The notes beneath the pieces are model-generated. The model had not been told where the DNA came from. It did no database searches and saw nothing but the letters and a program-made list of their open reading frames with translations. The translations under genes were made by a program, and so were the position numbers. Shown here one piece after another: positions 7,901-10,632 of a stretch of 10,632 nt of DNA. Positions within the stretch are counted from its first letter, which is position 1. Every line of letters begins with the position of its first letter. Source of the DNA: CAYUJH01 sp964394585 (lineage in GTDB: Bacteria > Bacteroidota > Bacteroidia > Cytophagales > Flammeovirgaceae); the NCBI GenBank assembly GCA_964394585.1, contig CAYMYI010000132.1, positions 1-10,632 on the forward strand. The letters are read 5' to 3'.

Positions 7901-8253
7901 GCGTAATTGTGCAGAATATGCTGGTGTACGTCGGCAGCGCGTTGGCAAAGTAATTTTTTACTAAGAGGATTTTCTTGGGGAAAATCTTGTTGGATTTCTG
8001 CCCACATCAAATCGAGCATTGGGTCGCTTTCCTTTTCCGATAAGGAAGCAAACGTTAGTAATTGCGTTAAAATCCGCTCTTTCATTTCGTTTGCTGCCAA
8101 GTTGGTAAACGTGATTGCCAAAATATTCCGATAGTAGCCCGGATTAAACCCCTCGGTGGCTTTTCCTCCGGTAAGGGCTAATTTTAAGTATTCTTTGGCT
8201 AGGGTAAACGTTTTGCCCGACCCTGCCGATGACCGATAAATTTTGAAATGCAT
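4918..8253 (-). CDS. RecB/AddA-like UvrD helicase with C-terminal PD-(D/E)XK nuclease
   Basis: This 1111-residue protein is a superfamily 1A helicase-nuclease of the RecB/AddA type, which processes double-strand DNA ends for recombination. Motifs in order: Walker A SAGSGKT (9-15), motif Ia ITFTNLAANEM (47-57), a STIDSFHNRVVRAFA segment (123-137), Walker B IDEFQDTS (about 408-415), motif III GDAKQSIYRWRGG (about 440), motif V TIHKAKGLEFPVV (about 760) and motif VI YVATTRAQERLYV (about 845). The C-terminal nuclease shows a GVWVHYAFE histidine motif, RPDRLVV and VIDYKTG (about 1047-1065), the acidic and lysine residues of the RecB nuclease fold. The frame can be extended three codons to a TTG at 8262, but ATG at 8253 is preferred because it begins MHFKIYRSSAGSGKT as in relatives. 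No AddB or RecC partner is encoded nearby. It is divergent from mlaE and convergent with typA. I am sure of the class but not of AddA versus RecB naming. Confidence 0.93.
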   Translation of the reverse strand: MHFKIYRSSAGSGKTFTLAKEYLKLALTGGKATEGFNPGYYRNILAITFTNLAANEMKERILTQLLTFASLSEKESDPMLDLMWAEIQQDFPQENPLSKKLLCQRAADVHQHILHNYADFSVSTIDSFHNRVVRAFAQDLDLPFNYELEQDAELMVEEALDLLQSTLEGGAETSLSQLFKQIIINSIEDSDRWMVNREMAEFSRELLKEQNQPFLTRAQAYDLKDWLGIERALWKWVHRFENALKKIGEEAMEVIEKEGLQSEDFNRGGIYKYFKLAADNPKLFFEDEAKTPHATVNEDNWGSSKTKKNASKQAAINRVKPTLAELYHKAEYLKEQEGGEYLVATALRKYILYVGLLRTVGIQLEQMKLERGVAFFTDLTQRINTVIENEPVPYVYERIGERYFHILIDEFQDTSAMQWHNLLPLITNSLSRKRFNMVVGDAKQSIYRWRGGNANMLADLPEIPTISPESPLVQEINLLRNLHQVEHLDTNRRSHRGIVEFNNGFYQFIQEKFGEQYPNLLKFYKEVHQKPYKEGASLVSVTLIDTSKKDKILNEATAHLLCQKVKELHAEGIPYSDMAILTRKNKLGVQSAEALLREGIPVISSESLLVKQAETVQFLIGFFRLLSVPIPVAEKMKLITFLHRHYHSRFPKEYTQAHLTGTQILVLTKKLDQLSAESTLSYITETFGVPAHTTAWHSFPLYDLAEHTAQMFRLWEKETEIIYLQKAFDFIKKFTLTGGNQLRLFLEKWEKKQDKLSVELTDSENAVRILTIHKAKGLEFPVVLIPFADWELKLNMKDLRIWSDWKNEVANVDFAVFQPVKKMKNTPLAEAVIQEEEANFIDNVNILYVATTRAQERLYVIGKGTFSNKKLQTAIDFFAQYAVHKEAKTSDSSVYLKESEETVDISRVAWEEGIPDAKQGERTGEGHKTPAFVVLRNGVLGRVPQALKLAHEQSKKHTPTLPDLMAAPTPQEKGVWVHYAFEQIRYAADISDVVEQMVYRGELRPEQRVDIEAAMREVVELPEIRSYYQPKPGQYILNERSLMGKGLLRPDRLVVTPEGDVVVIDYKTGEFQETHKRQMQSYLQHLKAAGYPQVKGFVVYTEQKNVVLLEG

Positions 8254-8354
8254 GATGTACAACGAAATGGATTCTGTATGTTCAAGATGCAGAACCCCAA
8301 GCGAAGTTTCAAGTTATTTACAGATGATTTTTTAGCTTCGGCATAAAGAATGCC

Positions 8355-8362
8355 TATTTTTG
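8355..8362 (+). promoter_or_regulatory. Bacteroidota-type -7 promoter element for mlaE-mlaF
   Basis: TATTTTTG fits TAnnTTTG and lies 20 bases before the mlaE ATG, giving a very short leader. TTTAG about 20 bases upstream (8331-8335) is a poor -33 box. The rest of this 128-base divergent region (8254-8381) shows no clear minus-strand promoter for the helicase gene. Confidence 0.5.
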
Positions 8363-8381
8363 TGGCAACTAAACCAACGCT

Positions 8382-9110
8382 ATGAGAGTATTCGGGCACT
8401 TCCTTCTTTTTATGGGTAAGATGTTTGCAAACCGAGAAGAGTTTGCCATTTATGTGCGTCGTTTTTTCGACGAATGCATCAAAATAGGTATCGAATCCCT
8501 GTTCATTGTAGTAGTGGTATCGTTCTTTATTGGAGCGGTAACTGCCGTACAAACTGCTTACAATTTGGTAAGCCCGCTAATTCCGCTCTACATTATTGCC
8601 ACTATTGTGCGCGATATGAGTATCCTCGAATTAGCCCCCACGTTTACTGCTATTGTATTCGCCGGGAAAGTAGGCTCTAACATTGCCGGAGAAATCGGTA
8701 CGATGCGCATCACCGAGCAAATCGATGCCTTAGAGATTATGGGAGTAAATTCGGCTTCGTACTTAGCACTTCCCAAAATTTTAGCAGGCACGTTCATGTA
8801 TCCGCTTTTAGTGATTTTAGCAGCGGCAATTTCAATCTATGGAGGCTTTTTAGCAGGAACACTCGGTGGGCACCTCACCGAACAAGATTATATTTATGGG
8901 ATTCGAGCCGATTTCGTAGCATTTAATGTCCCTTTTGCCATCATCAAATCGTATGTATTTGGCTTCTTGATTACTGCTATTTCTTCGTATAAGGGATATT
9001 ATACTCATGGTGGTGCCCTCGAGGTGGGGAAGGCTAGCACCAGTGCCGTTACGAGCAGTTGCATTGCCGTGCTAATCGCCGATTTCTTGTTAGCTCAGCT
9101 CCTTGTTTGA
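8382..9110 (+). CDS. mlaE: MlaE-family ABC transporter permease
   Basis: This is the inner-membrane permease of an MCE-type lipid transporter (Mla family), which moves phospholipids between inner and outer membranes together with the MlaF ATPase and an MCE protein. It has 242 residues, usual for the family. An N-terminal interfacial helix (about 1-35) is followed by membrane segments near 37-57, 62-76, 84-103, 138-160, 188-203 and 221-241. Family hallmarks are present: LELAPTFTAIVFAGKVGSNI (82-101), then GEIGTMRITEQIDAL (103-117), which contacts the ATPase, and GYYTHGGALEVGKASTSAV near the C-terminus (205-223). The ATG at 8382 is preceded by a -7 promoter element and by no Shine-Dalgarno. It lies directly before mlaF, 16 bases from that gene's likely ATG, so the two should be co-transcribed and co-translated. 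No MlaD, MlaB or MlaC gene is next to them. Confidence 0.94.
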   Translation: MRVFGHFLLFMGKMFANREEFAIYVRRFFDECIKIGIESLFIVVVVSFFIGAVTAVQTAYNLVSPLIPLYIIATIVRDMSILELAPTFTAIVFAGKVGSNIAGEIGTMRITEQIDALEIMGVNSASYLALPKILAGTFMYPLLVILAAAISIYGGFLAGTLGGHLTEQDYIYGIRADFVAFNVPFAIIKSYVFGFLITAISSYKGYYTHGGALEVGKASTSAVTSSCIAVLIADFLLAQLLV

Positions 9111-9126
9111 ACTTTTTAGAACCGAT

Positions 9127-9879
9127 ATGATAGAAATTAAATCCATTCATAAATCATTTGGCGACAAAGCCGTTCTCAAAGGCATTGATGCTGTATTTGA
9201 CCAAGGCAAAACCAATATGATTATTGGTTCGAGCGGTACAGGGAAAAGCGTATTATTAAAGTGCATTGTGGGACTAATTTCTCCTGACGAAGGCGAAGTT
9301 TTGTACGATGGCCGCGACTTTCACCGAGCTAACCGCACGGTTCAAAAAGAAATCCGTGCCGAAATTGGAATGCTGTTTCAAGGTAGCGCCCTTTTCGATT
9401 CGCTCACCGTAGAACAAAACGTTATGTTCCCGCTCGATATGCTCTCCAAGATGTCGCCCGAAGAAAAGCGAGAGCGAGTGAATTTGTGCTTAGAACGCGT
9501 AGGCCTTGCCGACGCTGCGAAAAAAATGCCTTCTGAAATTAGTGGGGGCATGAAAAAACGAGTGGGTATTGCTCGCGCCATCGTGATGAACTCTCAGTAC
9601 TTATTTTGCGACGAGCCAAACTCTGGGCTAGACCCCAACACGGCTATTCTTATCGACAATTTAATTCACGAAATCACCAAAGAGTTTCAACTCACCACCG
9701 TAATCGTATCGCACGATATGAACTCTGTAATGGAAATTGGTGAAAAAATCATTTTTATGAAAGAGGGATACAAAGTTTGGGAGGGAAGCAACAACGAAAT
9801 TCTCGATTCCGATTCTGAAGACCTAAACGAGTTCATTTTCACCAATAAATTGATGCGGAAATACAAAGGGCTGAAATAG
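9127..9879 (+). CDS. mlaF: MlaF-family ABC transporter ATP-binding protein
   Basis: This is the cytoplasmic ATPase that drives the MlaE permease. With the ATG at 9127 it has 250 residues, the family norm, and begins MIEIKSIHKSFG like its relatives. The frame also extends eight codons upstream to a TTG at 9103 that would overlap mlaE by eight bases; the ATG is preferred. Motifs: Walker A GSSGTGKS (34-41), Q-loop FQGSALFDSLTV (84-95), signature ISGGMKKRVGIARA (138-151), Walker B YLFCDEP (158-164) with D162 and E163, D-loop SGLDP (166-170) and H-loop SHD (195-197). The methionine in the signature (SGGM) and the ALFDSLTV segment are typical of the Mla/YrbF branch. N165 stands where most relatives have T in EPTxGLDP, probably a neutral change. 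No terminator is evident in the 44 bases before the convergent WD40 gene. Confidence 0.94.
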   Translation: MIEIKSIHKSFGDKAVLKGIDAVFDQGKTNMIIGSSGTGKSVLLKCIVGLISPDEGEVLYDGRDFHRANRTVQKEIRAEIGMLFQGSALFDSLTVEQNVMFPLDMLSKMSPEEKRERVNLCLERVGLADAAKKMPSEISGGMKKRVGIARAIVMNSQYLFCDEPNSGLDPNTAILIDNLIHEITKEFQLTTVIVSHDMNSVMEIGEKIIFMKEGYKVWEGSNNEILDSDSEDLNEFIFTNKLMRKYKGLK

Positions 9880-9923
9880 GCGAAATCGTTCCGAAGCATC
9901 TTTGCCCCAACGAGTAGGCAGTC

Positions 9924-10632
9924 TTATAGCGCATCTGTTTGAGGAAACCGAAAGGTAAGTTTCCACTCAGAAATCGAATGATCGTCGCTGCACGATACCA
10001 AGGTATTTTTTCCTTTCCAAAACAACTTGTTGACCGAAGTCCCATGCCCGGCATGCCGGGCTTTGTCAATCACTTTTAAGAGTTTAAAGGGCTGTGTATC
10101 CCATACTTTAATCGATTTATCTTTACTGCATGTCGCGAAAAATCGTCCATCTTCTCGGAAAGCAATATGATTGATGGTGTACATGTGTGCCACTATGGGT
10201 TCATGCAAGGAGTACAGGTTATGTGCATCCCAAATTTTCAGATGGGCATCGCGGCTACCACTTAGCAGATGGCGGTAATCGTTCGTATAGCGTAAGGTAA
10301 ATATGGAGTTGTGATGTGCTTCCCATGCTTGCAACAACCGGAACGAGTGGGCATCGAAGACGCGAATGTGGTTATCGCTATAACCTACTGCCACATGGTT
10401 TGCTTGAGGGTTCATTGCAATGGTGCGCGCGTGTTTTTCGGTAGTTTTTACACGGGCAAGAGTGGTAAAATCTTCTAATAGAAGTACTACGAGGGTACCA
10501 TCGCCAGTAGCTATGTATAATTTTCCTTCGAAATGTTGGATATCGAAAATAGCATGTTCTGAAATTTTCGCCGATTTCACAATACGCTGTGTTTCCAAAT
10601 CTACTAGGTGCACCCCTTCAAAGTTTTGCCCA
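9924..10632 (-). CDS. WD40-repeat protein, N-terminus beyond the window
   Basis: The frame is open to the window edge, so the visible 236 residues are the C-terminal part. A GTG at 10613 is an internal codon: the frame continues upstream as GQNFEG. The product is a beta-propeller of WD40 repeats. Four clear blades end in HIRVFDAHSF, HLKIWDAHNL, SIKVWDTQPF and SISEWKLTF. They are preceded by less regular blades (HLVDLETQR and the GDGTLVVLL segment). GH-type turn residues occur as AHHNSIFTL, AHMYTINHI and HGTSVNKL. There is no sign of a kinase, protease or signal segment, so a cytoplasmic scaffold role is likely, but no partner can be named. Compact WD40 proteins of about 300 residues of this kind are widespread in Bacteroidota, so roughly 60-70 residues may be missing. 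The gene converges on mlaF. A 16-bp perfect palindrome lies in the coding sequence (10046-10061). Confidence 0.87.
   Translation of the reverse strand, partial: GQNFEGVHLVDLETQRIVKSAKISEHAIFDIQHFEGKLYIATGDGTLVVLLLEDFTTLARVKTTEKHARTIAMNPQANHVAVGYSDNHIRVFDAHSFRLLQAWEAHHNSIFTLRYTNDYRHLLSGSRDAHLKIWDAHNLYSLHEPIVAHMYTINHIAFREDGRFFATCSKDKSIKVWDTQPFKLLKVIDKARHAGHGTSVNKLFWKGKNTLVSCSDDHSISEWKLTFRFPQTDAL
10046..10061. repeat. 16-bp perfect GC-rich palindrome inside the WD40 gene
   Basis: GCCCGGCATGCCGGGC is its own reverse complement and has 14 G/C of 16 bases, against an AT-leaning background. It encodes part of the K-A-R-H-A-G-H-G segment, which also reads as a near-duplicate of the 9-mers CATGCCCGG and CATGCCGGG. 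It could form a small cruciform or bind a protein. Chance within coding DNA is possible. Confidence 0.5.

Noticed and set aside
8254..8262. Three-codon N-terminal extension of the helicase gene from a TTG at 8262
   Set aside because: The ATG at 8253 begins at the usual distance from Walker A. The TTG adds only three residues and has no ribosome-binding site.
9103..9126. TTG start for mlaF overlapping the end of mlaE
   Set aside because: The ATG at 9127 gives the typical MIEIK start and the normal family length. The eight extra residues have no family match that I recognise.
9895..9904. CATCTTTGCC as a plus-strand -7 promoter element
   Set aside because: The first base does not fit TAnnTTTG and there is no plus-strand gene downstream in the window.
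9880..9923. Bidirectional terminator between mlaF and the WD40 gene
   Set aside because: No inverted repeat longer than about 4 bp and no T-run is seen in the 44 bases.

Overview
The window looks like ordinary chromosome from a member of the Bacteroidota. The finer placement (a Flavobacteriales- or Cytophagales-like lineage) is a guess. The reasons are: start codons without clear Shine-Dalgarno sequences; TAnnTTTG-type -7 promoter elements before two genes; moderately AT-rich DNA; and gene families typical of the phylum (a RecB-like helicase-nuclease, an MlaE/MlaF pair, a small WD40 protein and TypA). I see no RNA gene, CRISPR array, prophage or intact insertion sequence. No stretch longer than about 200 bases lacks a gene.

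Left part (1-2940): the 3' part of a sigma-54-dependent (NtrC-family) activator is followed by a 197-base intergenic region and then a gene for a secreted protein with six BON domains. That intergenic region holds a good sigma-54-type promoter candidate (TGGCAC-N5-TTTCA, 827-842). About 85-120 bases upstream of it are phased GGAA/TTCC dyads that could bind an activator. A small, highly charged helical protein of 112 residues follows, closed by a strong intrinsic terminator. I infer an envelope-stress module: activator, BON protein, small helical protein. The first bases of the activator appear to carry a one-base frameshift.

Middle part (2941-8381): typA (ribosome-associated GTPase) lies on the plus strand behind its own -7 element. 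It converges on a large minus-strand gene for a UvrD/RecB-type helicase with a C-terminal PD-(D/E)XK nuclease domain. The two 3' ends share a long hairpin of about 74 bases. Its outer 11-bp stem matches that of the terminator near 2900 except for one compensatory base-pair change.

Right part (8382-10632): mlaE and mlaF, the permease and ATPase of an MCE-type lipid transporter, form an operon divergent from the helicase gene. No MCE (MlaD) gene is present. A minus-strand WD40-repeat gene, cut by the window end, converges on mlaF and contains a 16-bp perfect GC-rich palindrome.

Most genes are housekeeping. The least ordinary part is the putative sigma-54-controlled BON locus at the left.
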